From: Rummeliibacillus sp963792445
GTDB taxonomy: Bacteria; Bacillota; Bacilli; Bacillales_A; Planococcaceae
Assembly: GCA_963792445.1 (NCBI GenBank)
Contig: CAWBWO010000017.1
Coordinates: 434,001 to 498,000, forward strand
Reading direction: 5' to 3'
DNA: 64,000 bases
The notes beneath the pieces were generated by a model. It did no database searches. It worked only from the letters and a program-made list of their open reading frames with translations, and was not told where the DNA came from. Below are positions 47,334-56,290 of the stretch, in pieces (the first letter of the stretch is position 1; the number at the start of each line of letters is the position of its first letter). The translations under genes were made by a program, and so were the position numbers.

Positions 47334-48032
47334 TCATACTTTCTTCTGTTGTATAAACGCTAATCCCATTTTACTTGTCAATCCACTCTGATCTTTTGAA
47401 AATATGATTCTCCGTTTTACACTTTCTTTTATGATGACAATCACTTTAATTAAATATCCAACCAGAAAAGCTGAAATAAGAGTGCCGAATCCAATTCCTT
47501 TAATAGTATGTAGGAAAATAAATGAAAGTAGACAAGCCATCGCTACAAGCGTCCAATCGAATATAACTTTTACCGTGCCAAAATCTCTTTCATATTTGTC
47601 CGAAATTAGCTTTACTACTGCTTCTCCCGCATTCATGACTACATCTGCAATGACTTGCAAATAAATGCCAATACTTAACATTATGCAGCCGAGAATAAGT
47701 GCTATAAGTTGAGAAATAATCAAGGTTGCATGTACAAAAGAAAAAACAAACATACCAAAATTAACGAAGAAGCCAAATAATACCCCTACAATCAATTGAG
47801 CAATAAGTGAAATATGAAAAAGTTTCTTTCGTACAATTAATTGCACCATCATGAATAGTATGGATGATCCAAACGTTAAGAGTCCAAATGATCGTGTTGT
47901 AATATAACTTGCGACAAGGGGTAAAGTCGAAATTGGTGAAGTACCAAGCTGAGATTGTGTAATGAGTGCAATGCCAAAGCCCATAAACAATAAGCCCAAT
48001 CCTAAAAGTAAATAGCGACCAAAAAGTTTCAT
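47334..48032 (-). CDS. YczE/YyaS/YitT family membrane protein
   Basis: A 232-aa integral membrane protein with five or six hydrophobic segments and the family's N-terminal LGLLFMGFGIALITQSQLGTSPI. The family has unknown transport or regulatory functions (YczE in B. subtilis affects bacillaene/surfactin production). It is the last leftward gene before the catabolic island; a hairpin separates it from the MFS gene. A link to the island is possible but not shown. Confidence 0.82.
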   Translation of the reverse strand: MKLFGRYLLLGLGLLFMGFGIALITQSQLGTSPISTLPLVASYITTRSFGLLTFGSSILFMMVQLIVRKKLFHISLIAQLIVGVLFGFFVNFGMFVFSFVHATLIISQLIALILGCIMLSIGIYLQVIADVVMNAGEAVVKLISDKYERDFGTVKVIFDWTLVAMACLLSFIFLHTIKGIGFGTLISAFLVGYLIKVIVIIKESVKRRIIFSKDQSGLTSKMGLAFIQQKKV

Positions 48033-48062
48033 ATTGAAAGTTATCCTCCTAAATGGAAAATC

Positions 48063-48094
48063 GCGGTTTCTTCGATGATAATCGAAAAAACCGC
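48063..48094 (-). terminator. Hairpin behind the MFS gene
   Basis: GCGGTTT-TTCGAT pairs with ATCGAA-AAACCGC with one mismatch. On minus a GATTTTCC follows, a weak terminator that ends the monooxygenase operon. Confidence 0.55.
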
Positions 48095-48105
48095 ATTATT
48101 AAAGA

Positions 48106-49410
48106 CTATTGCTCGATTACAGTTTCGTTTATAGAGGTATTTTCTGTGGCAAGTTGTTTTTTTGGACGAATTCCTATTGCTGCAAAGAATCCAATCAAGG
48201 CTAAAATGATACCGCATACACGGAATGCTAGATGGAACCCATCAGATAATTCGCTTGCTTGTTGTACAAGACGCCCCGTTACATATGGTCCTGCTATACC
48301 ACCAAGTGATGTCAAAGCCATAAACCATCCTTGCACTTTACCATGATCCTTTTTCGCAACGAATTCTACTAAAATTGCAGGTCCTAGTACTAGAGTTAAA
48401 CACCCTAGACTTAAACCTAGTGATAAAAATGCAATAGCTAGTACATTAGATGTCATCAATGTCCCTACATAGTAAAACACACCTGCAAGCATCAAAATAG
48501 GACCTAGGATGAAAACACGACTTTTTACAAAATCACGGGTTTTTGCATAAAGTCTATCTGATACTGTAGAGAAGAATAATTGTGAGCATGCGATTAAAAT
48601 CCAAGGTAATGAAACAACAAAACTTAAAGTTTGATCACTTAAATGGCGAACGTTTTCTAAGTAATTTGGTAACCAGTTAAGTCCTACTGTAAATGACCAA
48701 TAAGTACCGAAACCACATAGCGCTATAAATAGGAAGTTTTTAGAGAACAAGAAGGACTTAAAACTTTGAAATACTTGTGTCTCTTCTTTCGCTATTTCGC
48801 TTGCTATCTGTTGTTCTGTTTTTTCAGGTTGCTCACGAGCAAATAGGATCCAAAGAATAACCCAAACAACACCCACGACACCTGTTGCGATAAATGCTGA
48901 GCGCCATCCATAGTTCATAATTAAGTGCAATAATATCGGTGCTGAAACTGCTACCCCAACTGGACCGCCAATAGAGACGAAAGTTAAACCAAAACCAAGT
49001 CTTTCTTTTGGAAGCCATTTAGAAGCTGCTGTCATCGCAAGAGAATAAGATGGTCCTTCGCCCGCTCCTAATATAATCCGTGTGACTAATAATAAGGCAA
49101 AGCTTGAGATAAAAATGGTTGAAAATTGTACAAGAGCCCAAATAAGTGCTATCCAAATAATGACTTTCTTCGTACCGATTTTATCAGCAATGCCACCAAC
49201 GACTACAGCTGAAATAGAATATAAAAGGAAGAACACACTACCGACAATTCCCCATTGTTCAGGCTGTAATCCTAATTCTTTCATAATCGGTACGGATGCA
49301 AATCCGATAATCGCTTTATCTGCGTTACTAATGATTGTTAAAAAGAAGAGCAATACGATTACAAGCCAACCCCTTGGCGTAATTTTCGCTTTTGTTTGAC
49401 GATTTTCCAT
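48106..49410 (-). CDS. MFS transporter, probable aromatic acid/glucarate-type permease
   Basis: A 434-aa major facilitator with 12 hydrophobic helices. The loop 2-3 signature GGIADKIGTKKVIIW and RIILGAGEGPSYSLAMTAASKWLP place it in the anion:cation symporter (ACS) branch, which contains phthalate, 4-hydroxyphenylacetate and glucarate permeases. It is the last gene of the monooxygenase operon and so may import the aromatic substrate. ATG 49410 has GGAG 9 nt upstream; the ATG at 49419 is too close. A direct repeat of CTTAATCTAGA lies just upstream (49429-49450). Confidence 0.88.
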   Translation of the reverse strand: MENRQTKAKITPRGWLVIVLLFFLTIISNADKAIIGFASVPIMKELGLQPEQWGIVGSVFFLLYSISAVVVGGIADKIGTKKVIIWIALIWALVQFSTIFISSFALLLVTRIILGAGEGPSYSLAMTAASKWLPKERLGFGLTFVSIGGPVGVAVSAPILLHLIMNYGWRSAFIATGVVGVVWVILWILFAREQPEKTEQQIASEIAKEETQVFQSFKSFLFSKNFLFIALCGFGTYWSFTVGLNWLPNYLENVRHLSDQTLSFVVSLPWILIACSQLFFSTVSDRLYAKTRDFVKSRVFILGPILMLAGVFYYVGTLMTSNVLAIAFLSLGLSLGCLTLVLGPAILVEFVAKKDHGKVQGWFMALTSLGGIAGPYVTGRLVQQASELSDGFHLAFRVCGIILALIGFFAAIGIRPKKQLATENTSINETVIEQ

Positions 49411-49452
49411 TTTCCCCATCTCCCCGTCTTAATCTAGACTTAATCTAGACTA

Positions 49453-50238
49453 TTAAATAAATTTCACTGAAACACTACCAATATCTGAAAATTCAGCAGT
49501 AAAAGTATCTCCTGGGTTTGCAACAACTGCTGCAGTTAATGCACCGGATAAAATAATTTCTCCTTTTTTCAATGTCACCCCATATTCAATGAGCTTATTG
49601 GCAAGCCATGCTACACATGTTGCAGGATGACCTAACACATCTGCGCCACTCCCTTCATTAATAACGCTACCATTTTGTAAAAGGCGCATTGTTACCTTCG
49701 TCAAATCAAGTCCTTCTACTTCTGTTTGTTGATTCCCTAAGACATATAAAGCACTTGATGCATTATCTGCTACTGTATCTGCTAACTTGATTTGCCAATC
49801 CTTGATACGACTATCTACAATTTCAAGGGAAGGTACGACATATGCTGTTGCCGCTAATACTTGCTCTTTTGTTACATTTGGCCCAGCTAAATCTTCTTTT
49901 AATACAAAGGCAATCTCGCCTTCTATTTTTGGTTGAAATAAGGATGCTGTTTCAATTTGACCATTATTTTCTACAGCCATCGAATCAAGTAATTGACCGT
50001 AATCCGGTTGATCGACACCGAGTAAATTTTGCATGGCAAGTGATGTCAATCCGATCTTCTTACCAGAAACAGTATCTCCCGCAGCTAACGCGTCATCAAT
50101 AAGTTTTAGTTGAACTTGATAAGCCTCCTCAACTGTTATAGCTGGATTCTCTTCAGTTAAAGGCAAGACTTGAGTATGGGAGTTTAATGCTTGTTTTAAT
50201 TGTTCGTAGGCTTGAATAATAGCTGTTGTTGTTGTCAC
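49453..50238 (-). CDS. 2-oxopent-4-enoate hydratase (MhpD/DmpE/XylJ family)
   Basis: Hydrates 2-hydroxypenta-2,4-dienoate to 4-hydroxy-2-oxovalerate. The 261-aa protein has family elements GKKIGLTSLAMQNLLGVDQP, PKIEGEIAFVL (metal-ligand glutamates), PSLEIVDSRIKDW and a C-terminal AVVANPGDTF. It sits between the C-C hydrolase and the MFS gene in the leftward operon and supplies the aldolase substrate. A hairpin of weak terminator type lies in the gap before it (50267-50293), which may trim downstream expression. Confidence 0.93.
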   Translation of the reverse strand: MTTTTAIIQAYEQLKQALNSHTQVLPLTEENPAITVEEAYQVQLKLIDDALAAGDTVSGKKIGLTSLAMQNLLGVDQPDYGQLLDSMAVENNGQIETASLFQPKIEGEIAFVLKEDLAGPNVTKEQVLAATAYVVPSLEIVDSRIKDWQIKLADTVADNASSALYVLGNQQTEVEGLDLTKVTMRLLQNGSVINEGSGADVLGHPATCVAWLANKLIEYGVTLKKGEIILSGALTAAVVANPGDTFTAEFSDIGSVSVKFI

Positions 50239-50360
50239 TTTTTTTCCTCCTTATATGGAAAAGAAGGGAATGCAAAGTAACACTCTGCATTCCGCTTCAA
50301 TTCTTTTTAATTATGTTTTTTAAAGTTTTCGAAGATGTTTGTTGAAATTTTGATTTCTAA

Positions 50361-51215
50361 TTACACGTTAACAGGTTGGTTACAGAAATCGATGATTACT
50401 TTGTTAAATGCTTCAACTTGTTCCCATTGAGGCCAATGTCCAGCATTTTCGATAACTACTAGCTCTGCATTTGGAATCATTTCTTTAATCGGTTGAGCCT
50501 CTTCAACAGTAGATGTTGGATCATTGTCTGTCCAAGCTAATAAAGTTGGAACAGAAATTTTGCCACACCATGATGGATCCCAAATGTATTTTTTACGTGC
50601 TTCAACATCTTGTAAATAAACGATATTATATGCTGCTTTTTGGTATGAAGGTTGTGTATAGATATCGTAACGGCATTTGATCAATTCATCCGTTACCTGA
50701 GATTTATCAAACATTAGCCATTCTAAACGCGTTTTCACATTTTCATAACTTGCTTCTAGAACTGCTTTTAATGTAGATTCTCTTAAGCCTTTCATTACTT
50801 CAGGTTTACTATTTACATTTCCTGGTGTATTTAAAACTTGAGAAATAACGTATTCTGGATGTTCAGCAGAGAACCATGCTGCAACCCAACCACCAAGAGA
50901 TTCTCCTGATAAGTAAACACGATCTAGTTTTAATGCTTGGATTACACTTAGTAAATGATCGCTATAAGCATCGATTCCATAAGGATATTCTGGTTTATCT
51001 GTGTAACCATGACCAAGCATATCGATACAGATTACTCGGAAATGCTTACTAAGTTCTGGAATATTGCGAGCGTATGCTTCAATATGTCCACCAGTACCGT
51101 GTAAAAGAACAAGTGGTGTTCCTTTTCCTGCTTCTAATACGCGTGTACGAATACCATTTGCATCTACATAGTATAAAGAAAACTCTTGATTTGCTAAATC
51201 TGACCAAATTGTCAT
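50361..51215 (-). CDS. Alpha/beta-hydrolase, meta-cleavage product C-C hydrolase type
   Basis: A 284-aa alpha/beta-hydrolase with oxyanion loop LLHGTGGHIEAYARN, nucleophile elbow GESLGGWVAAW, Asp in LLAWTDNDPT and His in ENAGHWPQWE. In a meta pathway, such an enzyme (MhpC/DmpD/BphD) hydrolyses the 2-hydroxy-6-oxo-dienoate ring-cleavage product. This fits the absence of a semialdehyde dehydrogenase in the island. The substrate side chain is unknown. It is 25 bp after the FAD synthetase-like gene. Confidence 0.9.
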   Translation of the reverse strand: MTIWSDLANQEFSLYYVDANGIRTRVLEAGKGTPLVLLHGTGGHIEAYARNIPELSKHFRVICIDMLGHGYTDKPEYPYGIDAYSDHLLSVIQALKLDRVYLSGESLGGWVAAWFSAEHPEYVISQVLNTPGNVNSKPEVMKGLRESTLKAVLEASYENVKTRLEWLMFDKSQVTDELIKCRYDIYTQPSYQKAAYNIVYLQDVEARKKYIWDPSWCGKISVPTLLAWTDNDPTSTVEEAQPIKEMIPNAELVVIENAGHWPQWEQVEAFNKVIIDFCNQPVNV

Positions 51216-51240
51216 TGTTTAAATCCTCCTATAAAGTTAG

Positions 51241-52057
51241 TTATATTTGAGCTTGTTCGAATTGAATATCTTCTAAATTACTCAGCCACTCAATACGGAT
51301 ATTTCCATACCAATCACTTGATAATCGACTTGGAATAACAAGATGGCCATTTGTCGTAATCATCATGATCGTTTCAAGCTGCTTTTGTTTACCAGTCAAG
51401 CGAACTTGATAAGAACCTGGTGCAGGTAGCATACATTGGAACTGTTGCTTCAGGTCACTTCCATTCCAAAATGCATCAATGGAATAATGTTGTCCTAGTA
51501 AATGATGAATATCTGCTACCGCTCCTTCATTTAATCGATTACGAATGGATGTTGAGCTAATTTTTTCACCACAATATTCCACCTTTTCAACTTCAGTTAG
51601 TTGTATAGGTTCATTTGTGTATTGTGTTAAATTTGCCAGTTTCCCTTGTCCCTTATAGCCAAAAGTAAAATCAAAACCTGCTACTACATGTTTCACTCCT
51701 AAACCTTGAACATAGTTTAAGATAAAAGCTTCAGGTGAAAGCTTAGCGAAGGATTTTGTAAATTGTACTAAATACAATCGATTGACACCCATTTCTGCTA
51801 ATTTCTCGCACTTTGCTTCTAGTGTCATTAACTGTTGTACTTGTTTTTCGCCATTTGATAATACAACTTTTGGATGTGGACTAAAGCTCATTACTGAAAC
51901 AGGTAGCTGTTCTATTTTTGCCTGATTGATTGCTGTTTGAATAACTTTACGATGCCCAATATGGAGACCATCAAAATAACCCAAGAGCCATTACCTGTTT
52001 TGAAGATTGATGTTGAAATTGTTCAATATTATCCTCATTTAGAAATACGATCTCCAT
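51241..52057 (-). pseudogene. FAD synthetase-like adenylyltransferase (RibF N-domain type), one-base frameshift
   Basis: The 5' frame starts at ATG 52057 with GGAGG 8 nt upstream and reads MEIVFLNEDNIEQF to ALG. An extra G (GGG at 51982-51980) then shifts it into a stop. Removing that G gives ALGYFDGLHIGHRKVI and joins the downstream frame to 51241 (about 271 aa in all). GYFDGLHIGH and SSTSIRNRL are the nucleotide-transfer motifs of bacterial FAD synthetases. The C-terminal region has no riboflavin-kinase PTAN motif, so it would be an FMN adenylyltransferase only. It is translationally close to a flavin reductase (20 bp) and C-C hydrolase, suggesting that it feeds FAD to the adjacent monooxygenase. 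The housekeeping ribF would be elsewhere. Confidence 0.82.
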
Positions 52058-52077
52058 TTTGAGCACCTCCAGATTTG

Positions 52078-52554
52078 TTATGCTTCTACAGTTTGAGCAA
52101 TTTGACTATAGCGGCCGTTAAAGAATAACAATGGGTTACCTTCGTTAAGATTTATATCTGTAACTCGACCAATAAATAATGTATGGTCACCTTCAACATG
52201 CTCCGCTGCTAATTCACATGTAATTTGAGCTAATGCATCTTTAATCACTGGTTGATTGTCCAGTTTTTCGAATGCTACTTCATATGATTCATCCTTTAAT
52301 TGACCTGCAAAACGCATGGATACCTTCTCTTGTTGTTCTGATAAGATATTGACAGAAAATGTTTTACTTTCTTGGATTTTAGGAAGCATACGCGCATTTT
52401 CTTTAATTGAAATAACGATTAATTTTGGATCAAGTGATACGGACATAAATGCATTTGCTGTCATGCCATGCACTTCACCATCATGTTCAGTTGTTATGAC
52501 AGTTACACCTGTAGCAAATTTGCCCATCGCTGTTCTAAATTGACGATCATCCAT
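52078..52554 (-). CDS. Flavin reductase component of a two-component monooxygenase
   Basis: A 158-aa flavin:NAD(P)H reductase of the HpaC/HsaB fold with FRTAMGKFATGVTVITT, GMTANAFMSVSLDP (flavin binding) and a C-terminal PLLFFNGRYSQI. It delivers reduced FAD/FMN to the oxygenase encoded 28 bp upstream. ATG 52554 has GGAGGA 8 nt before it; the longer frame from a TTG overlaps that site. Confidence 0.93.
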   Translation of the reverse strand: MDDRQFRTAMGKFATGVTVITTEHDGEVHGMTANAFMSVSLDPKLIVISIKENARMLPKIQESKTFSVNILSEQQEKVSMRFAGQLKDESYEVAFEKLDNQPVIKDALAQITCELAAEHVEGDHTLFIGRVTDINLNEGNPLLFFNGRYSQIAQTVEA

Positions 52555-52582
52555 TTGGGATTCCTCCTTCAAAAAAGTTTAA

Positions 52583-53768
52583 TTATCCACGTACTTTGCT
52601 ATCGAAACCAAATAAGTCTTGACCATATGCTGCAACTGAATCTTCATATAATGAAGTTTTGTGTGTTGCAACTGATAAAATATCGCGAATAAACAATTCA
52701 ATTGTGCCGCCTTTGTAAAGCGCACCGCCGCCTAGCGTTAACAATGCACGTACTGCAATTTCAGTACAAGTTTTGATAATACGTGTACGAATCGCAAAGA
52801 ATTCTGAGCGCATTGGTTTTTCTCCATGACGACAACTTTCTAACATGTTTAAGTATTTATCCATAAGTGCTTCTGCAGCTAAATAATCTGTTGTCATTTC
52901 TGCAATTACTCGTTGGCTACGTGGTGATTCACTTTCACGAATACCATCCATTAAGCGAACACGTTGTTCTGTAAGCTTTTTAAATTCATGTAAAATACGT
53001 TCTGCACCACCAAGTGCAATGCTTGGGAATCCTAAATAGAATGTTGGGAAGAACGGTACATTATAGAAAGGATAATCCTTATCATAATCTTCCTCTGGAG
53101 GTAGACCCGTTTCATCTACAAGATCTAGATCGAAGTATTTTATTTGTTGGTACGAAAACATTTTCAACACGCACTTGGTTACTACCAGATCCTCTTAAAC
53201 CAAATGTATCCCAGTTTTTCACAATTTCAACTTGTGAACGGTGGAAAACAGGCATAATAATTTGCGGTTTTTCTTTGTCATCAACTTCTGCAAGTACTCC
53301 TAGTGAAATCCATTCACTATAAAGAACGCCACTAGCAAAGTTCCAAGTACCACTGATGATATATCCGCCATCAACTTTTTCAGCTTTCCCAACAGCTGCA
53401 AATACGTCACAGATTAAACCTTGAGACTCAACAATTTCATCTCTGACTTCTTTTGTCATAAATGCAGGGAAAATATTATGTAACGGATATAAATAAGCTA
53501 ACCATCCAGCTGAAATGTTGTGATAAGATACTTTTCGAACTATATCAGAAAATGTTTTTAAAGTTACTTGTGGACCACCATATTCTTTTGGTAATAGAAT
53601 TCTTGTAAGTTGTGTTTCTTTTAATAGATCAATAACGTTTTGTGAAATTGTTGCATTAATTTCAGCTTCAGGAGCTTCTTTCTCTGCCAATTCACCAACA
53701 CGTTTTGCAGCATCTAAAAGTTGTTCTGCTGTTATTGCCTCATTTGTTTGGACTGAAGAAATTGCCAT
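52583..53768 (-). pseudogene. Acyl-CoA-dehydrogenase-fold flavin monooxygenase (HsaA/HpaB-like), split by one indel
   Basis: An oxygenase for phenolic or aromatic ring hydroxylation using reduced flavin from the neighbour. The 5' frame (ATG 53768, AGGGG 8 nt upstream) has LLPKEYGGPQVTLKTFSDIV and WNFASGVLYSEW. It runs to FVPTNKIL, then into a stop near 53112. The 3' frame continues FDLDLVDETGLPPEE and carries the C-terminal helical domain with GGGALYKGGTIELFIRDI. An extra A in the AAAA at 53141-53138 explains the break; AAT-AAA-TAC would restore the reading. Intact length would be about 394 aa, usual for the family. It is the first gene of its operon, behind a cre site and the 21-bp array. 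Confidence 0.85.
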
Positions 53769-53815
53769 TTCACATTCCCCTTTGTATATAAATTTTCTTT
53801 CTCGGTTATGCAACT

Positions 53816-53829
53816 TGTTATCGCTTACA
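53816..53829 (-). promoter_or_regulatory. cre site for CcpA upstream of the monooxygenase operon
   Basis: TGTAAGCGATAACA on the minus strand fits the cre consensus TGWNANCGNTNWCA at every fixed position. It is 48 bp before the monooxygenase start codon, where a road-block or promoter overlap would repress the operon. Confidence 0.75.
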
Positions 53830-54031
53830 TTTTCAAGAAAGAATGAAAGTTAATTTGTTAACTTCTAAATAAATGATAGTATTTTCTGAATTTTCAAACC
53901 AGAACTGCTTTTGTCTGTTTATAGGAATATCTCGAACAATTTTTGTTCTTTTCCTGTGTTATATAACATGATTAGCTTTTTGCGGTGTTTTTTAATAAGG
54001 CTGATTAAATCGTGTGAGAAGGCTGGAGCGA

Positions 54032-54245
54032 TTGTTGCCTTTTTTGAACAGGTTGTTGGAAGGTTGTTGCTTTTTCTGGGCATGTTGTTGCTTTTTTTGT
54101 TGAGATTGTTGTCTTTTTCATGGAGGTTGTTGCCTTTTTGGGGTGGGTTGTTGCCCTTCTATTTTTGTTGCCTTTTCTGATCATGTTGTTACTTTTTTTG
54201 TTGAGATTGTTGCCTTTTTCAGTGTGATTGTTACCTTTTCTAATC
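54032..54245 (-). repeat. Array of ~11 direct repeats with 21-bp period
   Basis: TTGTTG/TTGTTA cores on plus start at 54032, 54053, 54064, 54085, 54106, 54127, 54148, 54165, 54186, 54207 and 54228. Eight of ten intervals are exactly 21 bp (others 11 and 17). Each core is followed by a pyrimidine tract (CCTTTTT type); on minus the unit reads AAAAAGGCAACAA plus about 8 variable bases. The array lies between the terminator of the regulator gene and the promoter region of the monooxygenase operon, 265-480 bp before its start codon. No coding sense is seen: it crosses stop codons in all frames over its length. Confidence 0.85.
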
Positions 54246-54263
54246 GAGTAAAAAAAAACGTAA

Positions 54264-54313
54264 CAAAAAAGCTGCTACAAAAGTGATTAAATCTTTCACC
54301 TTTGTAGCAGCCA
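54264..54313 (-). terminator. Terminator of the regulator gene
   Basis: GCTGCTACAAA (54271-54281) pairs with TTTGTAGCAGC (54301-54311) with further GTG/CAC pairing; six T follow on minus. Confidence 0.9.
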
Positions 54314-54316
54314 CGA

Positions 54317-56192
54317 TTATAAATGCAATTCATCTGAAATAATTAACGCTTTTATAATTAAAAGCAATTCATATGTCTCTTCTGGATTTCGCAGATCTTT
54401 TTGCAAAATCGATTCTATTTTTTGGATACGATGGCGCAATCCACTCATTGATAGAACAAGATCTGATTTGGTCTGTTCAAGATTTCCACCGTTTGACAAA
54501 AATACGTAAAGCGTTTTCAATAATTCTACGGACTTTTGCTGATCTGTATTATAAAGTGACTTTAGCTCTTTTTTGGCAATCGCTTTAATCATTTCTAAAT
54601 TATTGTGATCCATTAACACACCAATTACACCCAGAGATTGATAAGATAGCTAATGGTTTTTTTAACGTTAGCTTTAACGCTATATTTGCTTCTTGGTAAC
54701 ATTGAAGAGCTTCGCTAATCTTCTTGTGGCTATTACTCACACCAATTTTAATCTGTCTTTGTCCAAATTGTTCATTTACATATTTTAAAAAATGGCCAAG
54801 CTCATCTTCAATTGAATGCTCAATACAATCCTCTGTTATAAATAGTGTTAATTTTCCTTCACGCTGCCCTACCAAGACATTCTTCTTTAAGCTATTAAAA
54901 TATAAAAAACATGCTTCATGAAGAGCTTCTTGTAAGTTATAGTCTTCTTCTATTGAGAGTAATATTCCTTGAATTTGTACAACAGCAATAAAATAAGGTT
55001 TGGCTAAATTTATGTTTGAAAATGTGCCTCGTTTGATCAGCTCATTTTCTGTGAAGCCACCTGTTAAAATTTGTTCAAAAAAATTACCTTTCATTCGCAC
55101 AAACGATTCAAATCGTGTCTTTTCATTTAGTAAAAGGATGGAAACTGTACTTGTCAATCGATCCAAAAATAGTTTGTCATGATCTTCAATTTCTCGATGT
55201 TCAAAAATTAGTGCACACCAACCTATTAGTTCTTTTTCTACAAATATTGGAGCAACTAGTCGTTGATGCTTTGCAGTTTTAATCTGTTTCGGCTTTGGTG
55301 AAACTGTTTTTGTTCCCTTTTTGAAGATCATTTGATCAAATAGATCACCTTTAATATGTGTACTTAAATCTTCCTCTAATTGTATAAAACGCCGTTCAGA
55401 TAAACCTGCATATGTGACAGAATCCGTTTTTGTACCTTTAACTATAATCGGTATCCGTAGTTGATCATTTGCAACGTCAACAATATGCTGTAAATCATGG
55501 CCATTTACGATTTCAGTTGTTAATAGTTTTTGAAAATCTAAAATTCTCGTAATTAATTTTCCACGCTCTAGTAATTGGTCATATGTAAAACGTAATTCAT
55601 CAACGATTGGTATTTGTGATAGAAATGTGCTTTCATCTTGCATCTCCATCTGCCATTGTTTTTGGGTTTTTATAACCCAACTGCAATTGGCATCCCCTTT
55701 TCCGACACATGTCAATTCCTTTGCAATCATTTTCTCTTCAAAAATGGTCGACATATAGCCACTTGCATACCCTAATAATGTATGGCAAACATTTTTGTCA
55801 GATTTCCCTAACCATTTTAAATGCTCACGTGCTTCATATGATTCAAACCACACGCCCTGTCCAGTAATCGAGATCACCTTGCCATCTTCATTTAATTTGA
55901 CATCACAATCATGTTGAATTCCACTTATATGTCCATTTTTGATATGTAATATAGGTCCATATTTGACCAATTCCTCAAGAGTCTGATGACTATTTTTTGC
56001 TAAAACACCATCGGCTGCACCCATTTCGTAGCCAAAATGGAATAATACATCCTGAATACGATCTTCCCCTAAGTTTTTTGCCAATTGACGTCGCAAAATG
56101 CCAAATGTTGATGACGGCATACTAATTTTGCGCTCATTCTTAAGATTTTCTTCTCCTTTTTCTAATTCTGAAATAGAAAAACTATTTTTCAT
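54317..56192 (-). pseudogene. V4R-sensor / PucR-type transcriptional regulator, split by one frameshift
   Basis: Probable aromatic-responsive regulator of the island. The 530-codon frame (56192-54600, AGGGGT before ATG) begins with a XylR_N-like region (LRRQLAKNLGEDRIQDVLFH). A V4R domain follows (HTLLGYASGYMSTIFEEKM to CVGKGDANCSW, residues about 135-178), then a GAF-like region and a PucR GGDEF-like region near residues 385-500. It stops at 54600. A second frame (54619-54317) supplies SLGVIGVLMDHNNL and the PucR helix-turn-helix (LLKTLYVFLSNGGNLEQTK, LRHRIQKIE). A 1-2 nt loss near 54635 explains the break; without it the protein is about 625 aa. Unlike XylR/DmpR it has no AAA+ sigma-54 domain. 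As sequenced, the DNA-binding part is separated, so the regulator is probably inactive unless read-through occurs. Confidence 0.82.
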
Positions 56193-56224
56193 ATGATTAC
56201 ACCCCTATGTCTATCATATTTTTA

Positions 56225-56272
56225 AAAGAAAAAAACGCCTATCCCTTATAGTATAAGGAAAATAGACGTTCT
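56225..56272 (-). terminator. Terminator of the ring-cleavage operon
   Basis: AACGCCTATCCCTTA pairs imperfectly with TAAGGAAAATAGACGTT; on minus it is followed by TTTTTTTCTTTT. It separates the dioxygenase-aldolase operon from the regulator. Confidence 0.75.
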
Positions 56273-56290
56273 TTTCTATCTTTTCTCAAT

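Noticed and set aside
53911..54180. Plus-strand 89-codon gene over the 21-bp array
   Set aside because: It reads Leu/Phe-rich low complexity created by the repeat, with no ribosome binding site and ends mid-array.
54032..54245. CRISPR array
   Set aside because: The 21-bp period is far too short and the spacers are only about 8 bp; no cas gene lies nearby.
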